Shown: positions 21,230-33,874, counted from the first letter of the stretch. The stretch is DNA of 64,000 bases from Stictocephala bisonia (GCA_035578905.1 JAQJVL010000425.1:62001-126000), one strand, 5' to 3'. Translations and numbers: made by a program. The notes: a model not told the origin generated them from the letters alone.

Positions 21230-21530
21230 GACTTAACGTCTAATATAATGGGTAGCACAATTTAAAGGGATCAGGGTTGTGATTTTTGGCCCAACAGACT
21301 GCTTCAACTTTTTCCAACACTATGTCAACTCTAGATTATTTTACACTGACACTGAATGGGTCTGGTGTGAGGCCTTCCTAGTCAGCACAAGCCTTGTAAC
21401 CTTCCAGTAAGAGGGAAGACAACCACTCTGAGAAGCAGATAAGAGTCCTTGTGGTAAATCAACTTTGAAACCTCACCTTGAGTTCTGTCTGATCCTGGAG
21501 CCTTCTTGTCCTTCATGTAACAAACAGCAA
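21230..21530 (-). pseudogene. LINE fragment, N-terminal part of an RT (R1/LOA-like?)
   Basis: The minus strand reads KKAPGSDRTQGEVSKLI, then in a second frame FPSYWKVTRLVLTRK and a degenerate CWKKL. These correspond to the KAPGPDG, GxFPxxWKxARLVLxxKPG and GKLLEK blocks that open the RT of R1- and LOA-type LINEs. Multiple frames are needed; no palm motif follows. Confidence 0.5.
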
Positions 21531-22370
21531 TCTTGAGTCATGGGCAGTGAAAGGCTGGATGTTTCCAATTTCGTTACTTCCTTTGATCCTCCAATAAAGT
21601 ATTGTTATTTAATGTTAGTATTCTGTTTGTTTCTCTTTCATCATGTCATTATTAATTGATTGTCGTTAAAAAATATTCCTCATATGTCTATAGCTTATAA
21701 TACTTTAATGCAGGAACATTTTGTTCAATTCCAGTTTTTACTAGTTGTATTGTTTCTAAAACACTAAACTAAATTACTTTAATTCTAAAAGGTGTTGTTT
21801 GTTAACATGTTTCAATTATTTGGTATACCTGGATAACATTGGGAATGAAATCGTGTATAGTTTAGACATAGTGACTCATTCATATTTGAATACTTGTTAA
21901 CTGTATAATTGCACTAACAATTAAACATTATGTAAGAGTCACCTTCAGTCATATGTACATTGCATTATAGTAATAGTGTTGTTTTTGAGCATTGGCATGA
22001 AATTATTACTTTTCTTCTTACCTTCTTTTCTTTCACTATGTTACTATTGTGTCTTCTGTTTTATTTAGGAAACATTTTCATTAATTAATTAACTTCACCT
22101 GTGGTTTTGGATATTCTTCTTGTTGTAATAAAATTCAACATATTTCCATCTTCATTCAGTTCTTACTTTTTATTTATAATCTTTGTCGTTCTTTTAAGCA
22201 GATCATGGTGTAATATCATTGTAATACTCTTACTAAGATTTTAAATTCTTTTCGAAATGTTTGCACTATAGAACTACATTCTTTTGTTGTTTCTTCTTCT
22301 GTATTGTGATCTTTGCTAGCATAGTTTTGCAGATCTATTTCTCTGGTTTATGAGTAGTTGTGTTGTGAAG

Positions 22371-22469
22371 GTCCAGTGACTAGGCCTCGATTCAGGCCGG
22401 TAACACCCGACAGTCTCAGGCAGAGACGCGTCATCACTCTTACCCGGACAACAACACCTGCTAACCACA
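22371..22469 (+). CDS. Hcf: Candidate HCF cassette exon
   Basis: A 99-bp segment much richer in GC and CpG than its surroundings. It lies between an AG at 22369-22370 and a strong donor A|GTATGT. In the frame set by the flanking exons it is open and phase-symmetric (1/1), giving SPVTRPRFRPVTPDSLRQRR and then VITLTRTTTPANH, a basic, Thr-rich sequence that would suit the HCF basic region. The acceptor has only a modest pyrimidine tract. The reading frame is kept whether or not it is included. I did not recognise a specific homologue, so this rests on phase, composition and donor strength. Confidence 0.45.
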
Positions 22470-23590
22470 GTATGTCATTTCATCATTTGGGTAACTTTTT
22501 TGTCATTTTACTTAAAATATTTTGTGCTCATTCATGTTCAAAATAAAATGCAGCTAATGGATATCTAATGGTTCTTAAATCTATTTTAACAATTTAAAGA
22601 TGCATACTATCAATGCAGAAATGATGAAAAAAATATCATATTATTATTTATTTTAGGAAACATTAGACAAGGATTGATTTAATAGCTTAGACAGGACAAA
22701 AGTAAAATTATCTTAAAACAAATTCTAAACACAGCAATGAAAACATTTATAATCTGACAGACACTTTTTCTGCTAGTTTATAAAAAAAGTCAGTGGCACT
22801 GGACAGTTGTATATTATTTTATTTTGTTATGATTGTCTACTTATACCAGTTTTATGTAAGTACACCCAAACTCTTGTACTTTTGACTTGGCCTTCTGACG
22901 TTGTCAATACTTGTTAAAGTTTTACGGCAATAAACATGATTTGATTTGGTTGTGTTTTGGTTGAAATGTATTAGAATACCTAGAGGTCTATTTATTTATT
23001 TCTGTCCCATTACACTACAGGCTTAAGCTTGTTTGGCCATCCCGATTTAAAACAAATCGATACACAGTGCCGGCTGTATCTCTGATCACGATTTGCTACT
23101 ACACACATACTCAACCCCTCTCATCTTACCCTCTCACTCTTATCTAATTTTTTTCGCTAACATTCATCCTAGTTCCCCCCTTGGTCTTGTTATTTAATCA
23201 TTTGTCTCTAACCGCTATATTGTTTTCTAACTGCTTTGTGCTTTTTATTATTTTATTTTAGTTTCCAGCAAATGTAAGATTCAATCTGTGTGCTGTAAAC
23301 TTTGGCCTAAAGGTTATAGCACTCGTTCAAATGTTTAATTAATTTTCCCGTATTGCACTTGTTTACAACATATTTTAAATATATTATTAATATTATTATC
23401 TTATATTATTAATCTCAAATTAATAATATTAATAATATTATTAATCTCATTATTATTATTATCTCATCAAATAAATATTATTAATCTCAAATTAATAATA
23501 GTTTTTTTTTATCTTCTAACTGTACTTTTACCCAAAATAAAACTAAATTTAACTCTTATTCATTTCTAAAAGTTTTTGAATTTTAAAATA
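22470..23590. other. Intron DNA, AT-rich, with an (ATTA)-type palindromic patch
   Basis: At 23387-23505 repeated TATTATTAAT and ATTAATAATA motifs form overlapping short inverted repeats. Nothing else is recognised. Confidence 0.5.
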
Positions 23591-23980
23591 CAGTAGAACC
23601 TTGATAGTTTGGTATTCGATACTTCAACAGTCCTTTTATTTGACCAACCATGGTGACATCACGTTGAACAATTGTTGTTTGTGACAGAATGTGAAGACCA
23701 ACAGGCTGTGATAGAGTGAGTGTTGGTGGAAGAATAAACCAAAGAGTAGATCTCATAACCAGTCCTGTAATAGAAAACTGACCCAATGTGTGCTAAAAAT
23801 GTAGTGTAGGTGTACAGCTTATTTTTCCATCACAAATCATAATCACATCTGAAGTATAATCATTATTCAGAATTTACGTTGGTGCAAATTGTTCAGTAGT
23901 TACGTTACTATTCAAAATTATCTGAATTCATTGGTGTTCGGCATAGCTATGCTATAATAAGTCAGATAATCAGAAATATT
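23591..23980 (+). mobile_element. Tigger-type end fragment
   Basis: TA at 23589-23590 is followed by CAGTAGAACCTTGATAGTTT, the classical Tigger terminal sequence. No matching right end was found within a few hundred bases, though ATTATCTGAATTCATTGGTG near 23920 resembles an internal Tigger terminal motif. Probably a truncated non-autonomous copy. Confidence 0.5.
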
Positions 23981-24165
23981 GTTCTATTCAAAGAAAAATA
24001 GTATGCATAAAATATCTAACAATATTTTACGATGATGAACTATTACTTATGTGATTTAGTCAATCTGTCCAACATGAAAAAAACTAGGCAATGGATCTCA
24101 GATTGAAAAATCCATTTTCAGTTCCCCTGTGATACAGATTCACTCTGATGCTTCATATGTATTAA

Positions 24166-24820
24166 CCCTTCCTGGGCTGTACCCAGTTTACAGTCTTTGG
24201 GCGGAATTAAATAATGGTTGGGGTAAAAAAAATTTTTTTTAGTTTCCATTGTAATTTGTTGGAAACATATCTAATTACCATAAAACAATATATTCTAATA
24301 ATTTTTTTAGTATTATATTAAATAAAATATTGTTGGTGGATAATTACATCAAACGCCCTGGGGGGTCATGAAAGTGAATCTTATATACATAATTTTGCTA
24401 ACTAAAGGTGTTATTGGTACATTATTGGTATCTTGCTCTGAAAAAGACGTATTTAGCCATTCATTTATATTATCTGAAAAGTCAGGGTTATCATGTGCAG
24501 CCATCTTCCACTAGTAGATGCACCAGACACAATGTAAAACTGCTGGAATGATGACAAAGGCGGGAAGCGTGGCAGCAAGCAGGCATGAGAGTGGGGGATG
24601 GAGGAAGGGCATGGAGAACGTTACAGTGGGGAGAAGGAATAGAAGAGATAAGCCAAACAAGTAAACAACTTTGCTCGCATCAGCCAGTGACGCGAGTGGC
24701 ATTGACGGAGAGACCCGTCATTCACCCGGACCGCTAAAATCAGTAAGCGAATAATCTAGTCACTCCGCCCGCAGAGCATAATAATCTTGGTGGATTATCT
24801 TGTCAAACTCACGGGAAGGG
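24166..24820. mobile_element. Non-autonomous piggyBac-like element (TTAA flanks)
   Basis: TTAA at 24162-24165 and 24821-24824 flank inverted ends CCCTTCC(T/C)GGG-type (left CCCTTCCTGGG; right, reversed, CCCTTCCCGTG). TTAA targets and CCC-starting ends are the piggyBac signature. The 655-bp interior is GC-richer in its second half and has no transposase. Confidence 0.7.
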
Positions 24821-24824
24821 TTAA

Positions 24825-25465
24825 GTTTACTAATACACACATGACACCAAACACCAACAGATGACAAACATAACTAAACACATATTATAAGTATACTAAA
24901 ACTTAAATAACATGCTGGCAAGCACAGATACTGGTCATGCACCAATACCTTCGTACATGTCTGGGTAGGTCACATAATGTATCCTTGAGGTTTGGAGTGA
25001 CATTGTATTTTGTATGAAGAAAAGTAATAATTTCGGGGAGTGGAAACCCCAAAATTATGACCCCTGCCCTCTCATACATGAAATATCGGTGCGTGGTAGC
25101 ATGTTATGTCTTTTTTAATTTACATGAAATATGTTTTTGGTGACATTGGTGATCTATTGGTGTTAAGTGTTGTGTGAACTAGTAAACTCCATAGAGACGA
25201 AGCATAACAGTGAATCTTCAGAAGACCTGGAGATGGATTTTGCAACCTGAAACGAGTTTTTTCATGTTCAACAGAATAAGGGCAAACAGATAAAAAGTTA
25301 TAATTCTGGTAACTCTCCGGCAATCATTAGCTTCATAGTGTTCTGAATGATTATTTTATTACTCTCCTGTTTAGCAAATCACTAGAAACTAATCACTTTG
25401 TTTATTTGTAAACTTTTGTATTTGATCAGATTTTATCATTTATCTCATACTTCTATATTTTACAG
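24825..25465. other. Intron DNA before the next HCF exon
   Basis: Short frames on both strands; none recognised. Ends in TATATTTTACAG, a good acceptor. Confidence 0.5.
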
Positions 25466-25587
25466 TTGGGAAACCTATGCGATTGCAGAAATTACCAACA
25501 TTGCAAAATCATCCCTGTGTCATCGTTCAGAAGGGTCAAGGGTCTGCTATAATGGCAAAGGAAAACATCCCAAAATTGGCAACAGTT
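25466..25587 (+). CDS. Hcf: HCF exon (MRLQKLPTLQ...)
   Basis: Acceptor TATTTTACAG and donor GTT|GTGAGT. The two leading bases complete a split Ile codon, then GKPMRLQKLPTLQNHPCVIV and QKGQGSAIMAKENIPKLATV. It is basic, hydrophobic and Gln/Thr-containing, as in the HCF basic region that binds transcription factors. It ends on a codon boundary (phase 0), as the next exon requires. A 12.6-kb TE-filled intron follows. Confidence 0.78.
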
Positions 25588-25884
25588 GTGAGTTGGCTAA
25601 ATTTATACTTGTTACATTTTATGAAGCTAAAAATAATTTCAAATGCAATCATACTTCATTCATAGAGCTTACAAACTAATACAGTGGACACTCTCTTAAC
25701 CGGCCTCGGATCTACTGGCGGCCACTTTAATCGGCCGCTAATTAATAGAAACGATGAGTGACCGACAGGTTGTCATACGCTCGGCTATTTTGGGTTTGTT
25801 TACTTCTAGCTAGTCAGTTGAGCGGGGCTTTTTACAGTGTGTTGTGCTTTTTCGTTACTTCTGTGTTCAGTACATATTACGAAA

Positions 25885-26294
25885 ATGAATGACACTAAAC
25901 GTAAACAAAATGTAAAACAAAAACTTGAAGCAATGGAACGAATCAACAAAGGTGAGTCAGTCAATAAAATTTGTTCGAACTGAATGTTGGAAAAAGCACT
26001 GTCAATGATTGGAGATGTAAATGGAAAGCCTTACAAGATTTTTGCTCTCACAAGAAACAGAAAAAGCTTTATCTTAATGACGAACCTAAAAAAAATCTAC
26101 AAATGAGATGGTTGACTATGCTTTGTGGATATGTTTTATGCAATAGCGGAGGAGAGGAACCACTTTTTCCAGGCCAATTCTTAAAGAAAAGGCAATGTCT
26201 TTCCATTCAAAAATGGAAGAAAACATTGAGTTTACAGCCAGTGATGGATGGCTAGGAAGGTGAAAAAAATACATGGAGTTAGTTTCATTAATAT
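25885..26294 (+). pseudogene. Outer Tigger transposase, N-terminal part
   Basis: Starts MNDTKRKQNVKQKLEAMER with INKGESVNKIC, then after a one-base shift LNVGKSTVNDWRCKWKALQD (helix-turn-helix), followed by a second HTH-like part (ASDGWLGR near 26250). The reading is cut at 26294 by the hAT insertion and continues at 28598 (ICGEK...), which proves the insertion hit this gene. Confidence 0.8.
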
Positions 26295-28589
26295 TAGGGG
26301 TGTGCGAGTAGTGATTTTTTAGTTCTAGTCGAGTAGTTGGCATTTTTTTCGAGTATCGAGTATTTTCGAGCGAGTATTTAAAGAAGGATTTCCTGTTCAC
26401 CCAAGGCAACTGTAAAACGCAGACACCATCCTAAGCCTATGTTAAGTTTTTCCAGATTCGTAAATATATACATCTAAACTGAACACAATAATATTGATTT
26501 GTTGTTTGTAACTTTAACATTTGATAAATAAAACTTTTTACTACCTGCCTTCCAATATTTTTATGTGGCATTGTTTTGTTTAACCTTTTTCCTTTTTTCA
26601 TAACTAATATGATGAAAGAAAGTATATTATTAATTGCAACAATGTAGATTATAAAGATTTAATCTGTTCACTCATATCACAGATCAGATTTTCTATGCAA
26701 GTCAATTATACTGTTTCACAGCCGGCCGATATATTTATCTGGTGGTTCAGTTCAAAGTGTACCGCGAAAATGTAGCGAAGCTTATTGACAAAAGCTGCAT
26801 CCAACCAAACGGATGCTAAAATTCAGGCGTCATCGCCAAATGCAGTCATTTGCTTTTAGAATTGCCTCCTCTCAACAAAACATTTATTGTGTACACGCCA
26901 AGAAGAGTGGATCTGTATTCTGTGGGTATTTAATTCAGTTATAACAAGGTTACAACTAACCAGAAATAAGCTGTGAATTATATAATCAAATTTTAAAATC
27001 TGGATGACAAAGACTGTAGTTAAATTGATTGATAATAATAACTAAGCAGTTTTACTAAAAATAAATTTTAAAGTCGCTTAGGATGAATTCGTTTTTAAAT
27101 TATGATCGGTAATGAAATGTGTGCAACTTGAAACTATTTCGATACATGAGGCTACACTGAACAATAGATAAATAATTATTTCATAACGAGAAATTCACAA
27201 AAACGTGGCGTAATTGAATGAAAACCATAGACGTAGTCAGCTAATATAATAGGTATAGCCAATATTGGTGGCGAGATGCAGTCTGAAATATAAACTTATG
27301 AATAAAAAACGAGACATTTGATAAGGCTTCAGTTCAATAAAAATTATTTTCCGCTCTAAATTTGTCGTATTTTGTTTAGAAAAGGTCTTCCAACATGTTT
27401 CTCCCTCACTTGGATTGATTCGTGATTGTTTTACAGTTTACGTCAATGTGAACAGGGAACCGTTCAGTGAGTTTACGAATACAAATTATCGTACTTTACC
27501 ACCTTTTACACTCCAACTGTGTTATTGTCTAACCTAGTCAGGAAACCGTTCAACAAATTGATAGAAAAAAATATCGTACGCGCAAATATTACACACAGTT
27601 TTGGTGATCCAAGGCGTTTTCGGAATAATAATTAATAAACGTTCGCCACAGATATATATATATATATATATTTATTTATTTGAGGGAAAATAAATCAATA
27701 ATGTTGAGTCACACGCTGCTAGAACGCCATTACCATATTTTATATGATACAATACAGTATTTTCTTACGTCAAATCATCATTGGACGATTCCCTGCTCAG
27801 ATTAAAAAACAAAATAGACCTCAATCGACTCGCAAGAAATATACGATAATTTCAGTTCCGAAAAGGAGCTGAACGGTTCTTTGCACGTACGTATACTACA
27901 ACCGAGATGAACTTTCGCCTAGAAAAGATGGGAAGTTCGATTCTTGGGATCTAAAGTGACCCGTTCTCTGTACCCTTTTGATTGAGCGGTATTATTGATA
28001 TGAATGAAAATATGCATAATTTCCATGGCGTACAGACCATTAGATTTGTATTGGTAGTAAGTCTTTTTGAGCATCTTGAACCAGATCTCTCGTTCCCTTT
28101 CTTGGGTCATAAAGACACCAGTTCTACCACCAGTACTTCTGTTTTATTCACGCTATTTTAGGTTAGGTTTCAAGTGACCAGTAGACTCGGATAACCAACA
28201 TGTGTGATTGCTTCCTTCTCAGTTCTGTTGTTCACTTTGAATTGAACTAGTTCAAGTCATAATGAACGAACTCGTTCACTACGTCGACTAGTTCATTTGA
28301 CTGTCGTCGTGTACTACCTATTCTGAGGCATATTGTTAAGTTCATAATTACGTGTACCAAACTGTTAACGTATGATTAAGGGTAAAATAAAACACAAGGA
28401 AGCGCACATTTTTTTATTCATAATTTATAAAACTGTTTACTCTTGAAACTAAATTAAGATGTAAATCTGATATTTCGTGAAATACAACTACTCGATCGAA
28501 CTTCGAGTAGTTTCGGAAGCTTCGAGCCGAGTTCGAGTAATAAAATACTTGATCAAATAGTCAAAGTTTCGAGTACTCGCACACCCCTA
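26295..28589. mobile_element. hAT element, 2.3 kb, 8-bp target duplication, no transposase seen
   Basis: ATTAATAT flanks it directly at 26287-26294 and 28590-28597. Ends are TAGGGGTGTGCGAGTA on both sides (right end inverted), typical of a hAT family. The sub-terminal regions are rich in CGAGTA / TCGAGTA motifs. I found no hAT catalytic or dimerisation motif in the interior, so it is probably non-autonomous. It disrupts the outer Tigger's gene. Confidence 0.9.
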
Positions 28590-28597
28590 ATTAATAT

Positions 28598-29030
28598 TTG
28601 TGGAGAGAAAATGGAGAGATATCCATGCATCAAATGAGTTTATCACTAAACTAAAAGAGATCATAAACAAAGAAAACCTTCAACTAGAGTAAATATATAA
28701 CATGGATGAGACTGGTTTTAATTTTAAACGCCTTCTACAAAAACATTCTTTGTTGTCAATGCTGGCTCAGCTCCAGACTTTAAATTTAACAAGGAACGAA
28801 TTACGCTTACCTTGTGTTCGAACGCTTCGGGTTCTTACAAGCTCCCTATTCTGGTGATTGGAAAGTCTCAGAAACCACGAGCATTAAAAAACATAAATGT
28901 GTTATTGCTTCCAGTTGTATATTGTGTCCAGTAGGCCGCATGGATGGATGGTAACATCTTTTAGTCCAGTCACTGAAGGGTTTCTCCTCTGAAAGTTATC
29001 AAGATGCACACATTTTTCTGAACATTGAAA
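28598..29030 (+). pseudogene. Outer Tigger transposase, first half of the DDE domain
   Basis: Frames combine to ASNEFITKLKEIINKENLQL, IYNMDETGFNFKRLLQK (first catalytic Asp intact), a FFVVNAGSAPDFKFNKERIT block, LCSNASGSYKLPILVIGKSQ, and LPVVYCVQ with AAWMDGNIF. This matches the order in Tigger-like transposases. The reading fades after about 29030. Confidence 0.82.
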
Positions 29031-29039
29031 TAAGTTGTA

Positions 29040-29640
29040 AAATAACCCATACAACAAAAGTTATATAGTGCTGATATGCGCTTCCATCCCGGGGGTGAAT
29101 CTCCCCCCCTCTCTGAGGTGGTAAATTAAAAATTCCAAATAATACCGGAAACTGGTAGATTTACTAATTTTAAGCAAACAATTTTTTATGAACTTTTTTC
29201 TAAAACTTAGTAGTTTTTTGGTTATTAGTGAATAAAAATTGCAAGAGAAAACATGATTTTCTAAAGTTTTTCACGAATAACTTGAAAATCTTATCTTTGA
29301 AAATAAATGTTCTTATCAAAAATAAAGTTTATAATTTATTTTTTAATGCATTATGTTCTACAGGGAGAGAGTTACTGCTCTTTGATGATGATTTTTTTAT
29401 TAGCTGTGAATTTACTGTGGGATTCAATATAAAATAACAGAAAAGTGAGTAGATTTCCGGTGTAGCGCTCCGTTCAAGTTGGATCCTGACGATAACTCAT
29501 AACTCGCTACCAGTGAACCAGTGGAGTAGTACCGTATTATCATTACAATTATACGTAAAGTACAGTATTGTGAATCTGTACTTAAAGTTAATTAAAAAAT
29601 AGTTTGTGTAAAGTCTCGTTTCAGGTTTAAGTGTGTTTGC
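29040..29640. other. Unassigned segment between the two Tiggers
   Basis: Begins near a CCCGGGGGTGAATCTCCCCCC block (29085-29110). No TIR or gene assigned. It may contain the 5' part of the inner Tigger, whose left terminal sequence I could not find. Confidence 0.35.
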
Positions 29641-29679
29641 GAACATTACAGTACGGTACAGTAGTAACATGTGCTGACA

Positions 29680-30230
29680 AAAAAACTTAAGCACATTACA
29701 CTTTCTCTAGCCGATGGCGATAAACTATGTTTTAGACATCTGTTCAAAAAATTACATGTAAACTAGAGATTGGCATAATAACAGTCAAGGATTGGTGAAA
29801 GAATAGAAAAAAACTTTAATGTCATTCAATGTCAGTTAATGATGAGAAAGGACTAAAGAGCCGAAAAAGTTTGATAAAGTGTGAGCTTCTAGACTGCTTT
29901 GTGGGTGTGGTTTGAGGAGGAGAGAAGAAAAGGAACTCCATTGTTTGGATCAATCATAAAAGAAAAAGCAGTTATTTTATACAATAAAATGGGAGGAGAC
30001 AATGAAAACGACAAATTTATAGCCAGTGAAGGAATAAACGACTGGAAAAAACGGCATGTTATCTGAGAAGTGATTATATCCAGGGAGAAGCTTTCAGCCG
30101 ATGTAGCAGCTTCTAATGAATTTGTTCCAAAATTCGAAAACATAGTTAGAGAACATAAATTGACACCAGACCATGTAGATGGTATTGACAAGTTCGGTTT
30201 GAATTACAAGAACTCTAGCTGCACAAAATG
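29680..30230 (+). pseudogene. Inner Tigger transposase, N-terminal half
   Basis: Across frames: KKLKHITLSLADGDKL, EIGIITVKDW and KNRKKL (helix-turn-helix), LDCFVWVWFEEERRKGTPLF, IIKEKAVILYNKMGG, FIASEGINDWKKRH, then REKLSADVAASNEFVPKFEN and HVDGIDKFGLNYK. The last corresponds to the NADETG(L)xWK site, with the first catalytic region degenerate (IDKFG). Inactive. Confidence 0.78.
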
Positions 30231-30360
30231 AGTTTGTGGAAGGTACAAAACTCGCTTAAGAAAGAATAACAATAGCTCTGGGCAGTAAAGCTAGTGGCAG
30301 TCACAAAATGCCATTGTTTGTCATTGGCAAAACAAAAAATCAATGGCATTTTAAAATATC

Positions 30361-31260
30361 AACATGGCATCTTTATCAGTTTTCTACGAAAACAAAAAAT
30401 TAGCGTGGATGGAATCTGCCCTTTTCAAAGAGTGGTTTTATGATCAATTTGTACCTGCTGTTACAAAACACCTAAAGGAAAAAAATTACCTGTACATGCA
30501 CTATTGTTACTCGACATTGCAACATCTTATCCATCCGAAGAAGAAATGAAAAAAGGCGAAATAAGAGCTTTATTTCTTCCTGCAAACGTAACATCGTTAA
30601 TCCAACCTATGGACCAGGGGGTGATCGAGTGGCTGAAGAAGCGGTATCGTCAAAAATATATTGGCTTCATCTTGGAAAGAACAGAGGAAGGCTCCAGCTT
30701 GTCTCAGGCAATAAAAATAATTAACACATAATATATATTGGGATGAAATGCAAGCATCTACACTTGAAAAATCATGGCGTAAGTTGTGGCCAAATATGAA
30801 TGCTGAAAATGATAGAGAAGTGGCACCAGAAAAGTGTGATTATAATCTAGAAAATGTGTAGTGAAAATCACGATGTAGGTATGCCTACAATGTTTAGTGA
30901 TCTACAAATATTACAACCAGAAATTGAGGCCGGAGACGTTAGTGAGTGGATCAGAACAGCAGATATCAACTGCACTACAGAAGTAGAATTTAGTAATGAG
31001 CAAATCATTGAAACAGTAGTAAATCAAGCAGATGATCAAGATAAAGATGATGTTGATGATGAACCAACGACACTAATCACATGTTGATGCGAAAACTGCA
31101 TTTGATTTGGTGCTTCAGTATGTTGAAGAATGTCCTATGTCTACACCAATGGACATTTTGTGGATCTGTAAATGGAGGAATATTGCAGCGGTCAAGCTTA
31201 TCGTCTCCTAGACAGAAGAACATTACGGACTTTTTCCGGCCAGCACAAAAACATTAAGTG
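30361..31260 (+). pseudogene. Inner Tigger transposase, C-terminal half
   Basis: NKKLAWMESALFKEWFYDQF, VPAVTKHLKEK, LLLDIATSYPSEEE (second Asp; the usual DNA(P/S) is DIA here), FLPANVTSLIQPMDQGVIEW (third Asp intact), LKKRYRQKY, then SWRKLWPNMNAE. From 30854 an acidic C-terminus with DVSEWIRTADIN, and FDLVLQYVEECPM near 31110. This is the full C-terminal order of Tigger-like proteins, broken by shifts near 30540 and 30730. Confidence 0.85.
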
Positions 31261-31874
31261 CTGTCGTATTTCAGAAAAAGGTTAATTTTTTAAATTGTGT
31301 ACAGTATTACTATTTGTGAAATTAAATATAGTATAATGTCTTATTTTATTATTTTTCATTACTGTTATTATTCAGTGAAAAAATTATGTGTTACAAGACG
31401 TATTTATAGGCTTAGTGTTTAATTGTGTTTGACAACTCTACAAAGACTTAGTGTTTCTCTCCATTTATTACTGCAAGTACCTTCATTATTTTTGTCCTAT
31501 TTATGATTTATTTTTGATTTTATACTCTGTAAAACACAAATATAAAACATTTTTTGTGTTTAGGCTACTGTTATATGACGTTTTCATGGATATAAACGTG
31601 CTCCTCCAATAATCCAACCACCAGTGTGCTCTTCTTACTGTTCCGACCACGGCCTCGGAATGAAAATGAATTGTATCATACATATTCATTTTTATGTACA
31701 TATGATACAATGAATAGCGTCAAGGTTCTAAACTTACTTACTAAACAAATAAAATAGCTTTGAAATTAATAAATATTTACATTGTTTAGTACTGACTCTA
31801 GTTATAAATTCTGTTCTGGATGTTCAGTTTATATTAGAGGTTTCTACATTAGAGATTAGCGGAATTCTACTGTA

Positions 31875-32176
31875 TAAACTTTCATCAAGATACCGATGAT
31901 ACCAAAGGAAATATCAAATAAATGAGGATATATATACTTAAATTAAAAATTTGTGTTACATTATCCGTGTTTAGTATAAATCACAAAATTTGCTATCGTG
32001 AAGACCATTATTTATAAAAAAATTAATTATTTAACTATTAGTACATTTCTAATTGAATAAAATAAAATAACTAAAACATTTTATAAAACTTACAAAACCA
32101 ATATAAAATTAATAATTATAAAGTTACATATATATTTATAACTACACTTTATGTAGTTATTTATGTGTAGCACAAA
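31875..32176. other. AT-rich spacer
   Basis: Between the inner Tigger end and the TTAA-flanked element; no feature recognised. Confidence 0.4.
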
Positions 32177-32180
32177 TTAA

Positions 32181-33493
32181 CCCTATATGAGCAAAACAAC
32201 TAGTAACTAGGCGATTTGTGCGGTACTCATTTGGCCAAGGAGCTAGTTACTAGTCGATTGTGCAAGCCTCCATTGCCGCCGTTTTATCACCAGTATTATA
32301 ACTCAAAATGCAAAACAGTGCATACCATTTGAAAGAAGACAATCCAGCGTTGCTATTTCATATATAAATCATGTATTAGCTCTAAGTATTTAGGTAAAAA
32401 CAATTAAAACAAATTTCATAATTTGTAAACAATCATTGACAGCTGTGACAAAGGTCAACAGAAGACGAAAATACATCATTTTCAAAAATTCACCAGCATG
32501 TCAGTTTTTCTCTAACTTCAGTTGTTTAGTTGCTGTGAATTTATTTCTCTGTGTCTATTTTACAAGGAAAATATTGTCAAAAAACATTATGACATTTTTA
32601 GAAATATTTTATTTCTTTGAACGTTATTTACATCGTATTATATACCAATGGATTCCTGAATAAATTTTGAACAATTATCTTGTTGCCGGGAAATGGTCAG
32701 ACGCTGTATTGACAGCTGGTAGTCAAATGAAAAACTGATGTTTCCATGTTGTTGATCACCTGCTTCTTTGTAAATACGCCTGAAAGTGTTGCCGTTTCGC
32801 AAATAATAAGACTGTGTACATAAACATTTACTAAAAACACCAAAGTATTTATATATTATAAAACTAAAATAAATTTGCAACATTTTGTATATCTTGAAAT
32901 GTTGTGTAACAACTATTAGATTTTTTTTTGTATATCTTTGAAAATGGGAATTTTATAGAAATTTTTCCTCGTTCAAAAGTTATTCTTGATTTTAAATTTT
33001 TATTTACAAATATAACAAACCCTGCATATATTCTTTTATGTGGATATTTTTGATAGCATATGTACTATGTCTGTATTTTACTACATTTCAAATTTCTTTA
33101 TGAACATTGTAATATTCATGTCAGTTTTCTAGAAAATGATGAATACAAAAAATTTGATATATCTATGTACATAAATAGATTATAAACCTTTTTTATGCTT
33201 ATTGTTATTACGAAAAAAAAAATTATTTATATTTTTTCAAGTGACGTGCTTTTGAAATTTATATTTTCAATTCCAAAGATTTTTCAATTTATTAGCCTGT
33301 AAAATCTCTGAAAACTAATATTATTCTTTATGGTTCATATCATTAGAATTCCCATTTAGTTCTGAATAAATGATATATAAGATGAAAAGGTTTAGATAAA
33401 ATTACAATCTGTTAGGTGCGTTTATGTGAGAGGCTGCAAAACCGGCCAAAAAACCCTTGGCCAAATAGAGTTTTTGCCTGAGCCTATATAGGG
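32181..33493. mobile_element. Non-autonomous piggyBac-like element, 1.3 kb
   Basis: TTAA at 32177-32180 and 33494-33497 flank ends CCCTATAT on both sides (right one inverted). Sub-terminal TTTGGCCAAGG motifs are also inverted (about 32230-32240 and 33458-33470). The left sub-terminal region has ACTAGTAACTAG and CTAGTTACTAG repeats. No transposase inside. Confidence 0.72.
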
Positions 33494-33874
33494 TTAAGCA
33501 GGGACAGTTTGTTTTTCATTATACATATATAAACACTACATTCACTACTCAAAAACATCAATAATCTTTAGAACACATGATCAAATATGTAAAAACTAAG
33601 TATACTGATAAAACGTAAATATACAAAGAAATATTACATTTACAAACATATCAAAGTTTGGGCTTAGTTTGCTATCCACTTCCATAATTTGTTTGTCTTT
33701 GTCTTCTATTTTATCGATGACAACACATCTTAGCAACAATCAAAATATACCATCAAAATAGGCACATTTCTGTTATTGCAGTGGTGAATAAATCATAATG
33801 TTACTGTGATGATTTGTTTGTCTTTCTCATCTATTTTATCGATGACAACACATCTTAGCAACAATCAAAATATA

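Larger units (their letters stand above)
19418..25465 (+). other. HCF intron (about 6 kb)
   Basis: From GTAAGT to TATTTTACAG. Holds tandem repeats (19481-19770, 20925-21091), a minus-strand LINE scrap (21230-21530), a possible exon (22371-22469), AT-rich palindromic sequence (23387-23505), a Tigger-type end (23591) and a TTAA-flanked element (24166-24820). The stretches 19771-20924 and 21600-22370 show nothing I can name. Confidence 0.65.
29640..31872 (+). mobile_element. Inner Tigger transposon, left end not found
   Basis: A right end is seen: CAGTAGAATTCCGCTAATCT reversed, ending at 31872 before TA. The transposase is in pieces on the plus strand from about 29680 to 31260. It lies inside the outer Tigger, so it inserted later or was joined by rearrangement. 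The left boundary is an estimate. Confidence 0.7.

Noticed and set aside
23583..23786. Minus-strand frame over the Tigger-type end
   Set aside because: It starts within the transposon terminal sequence; no domain.
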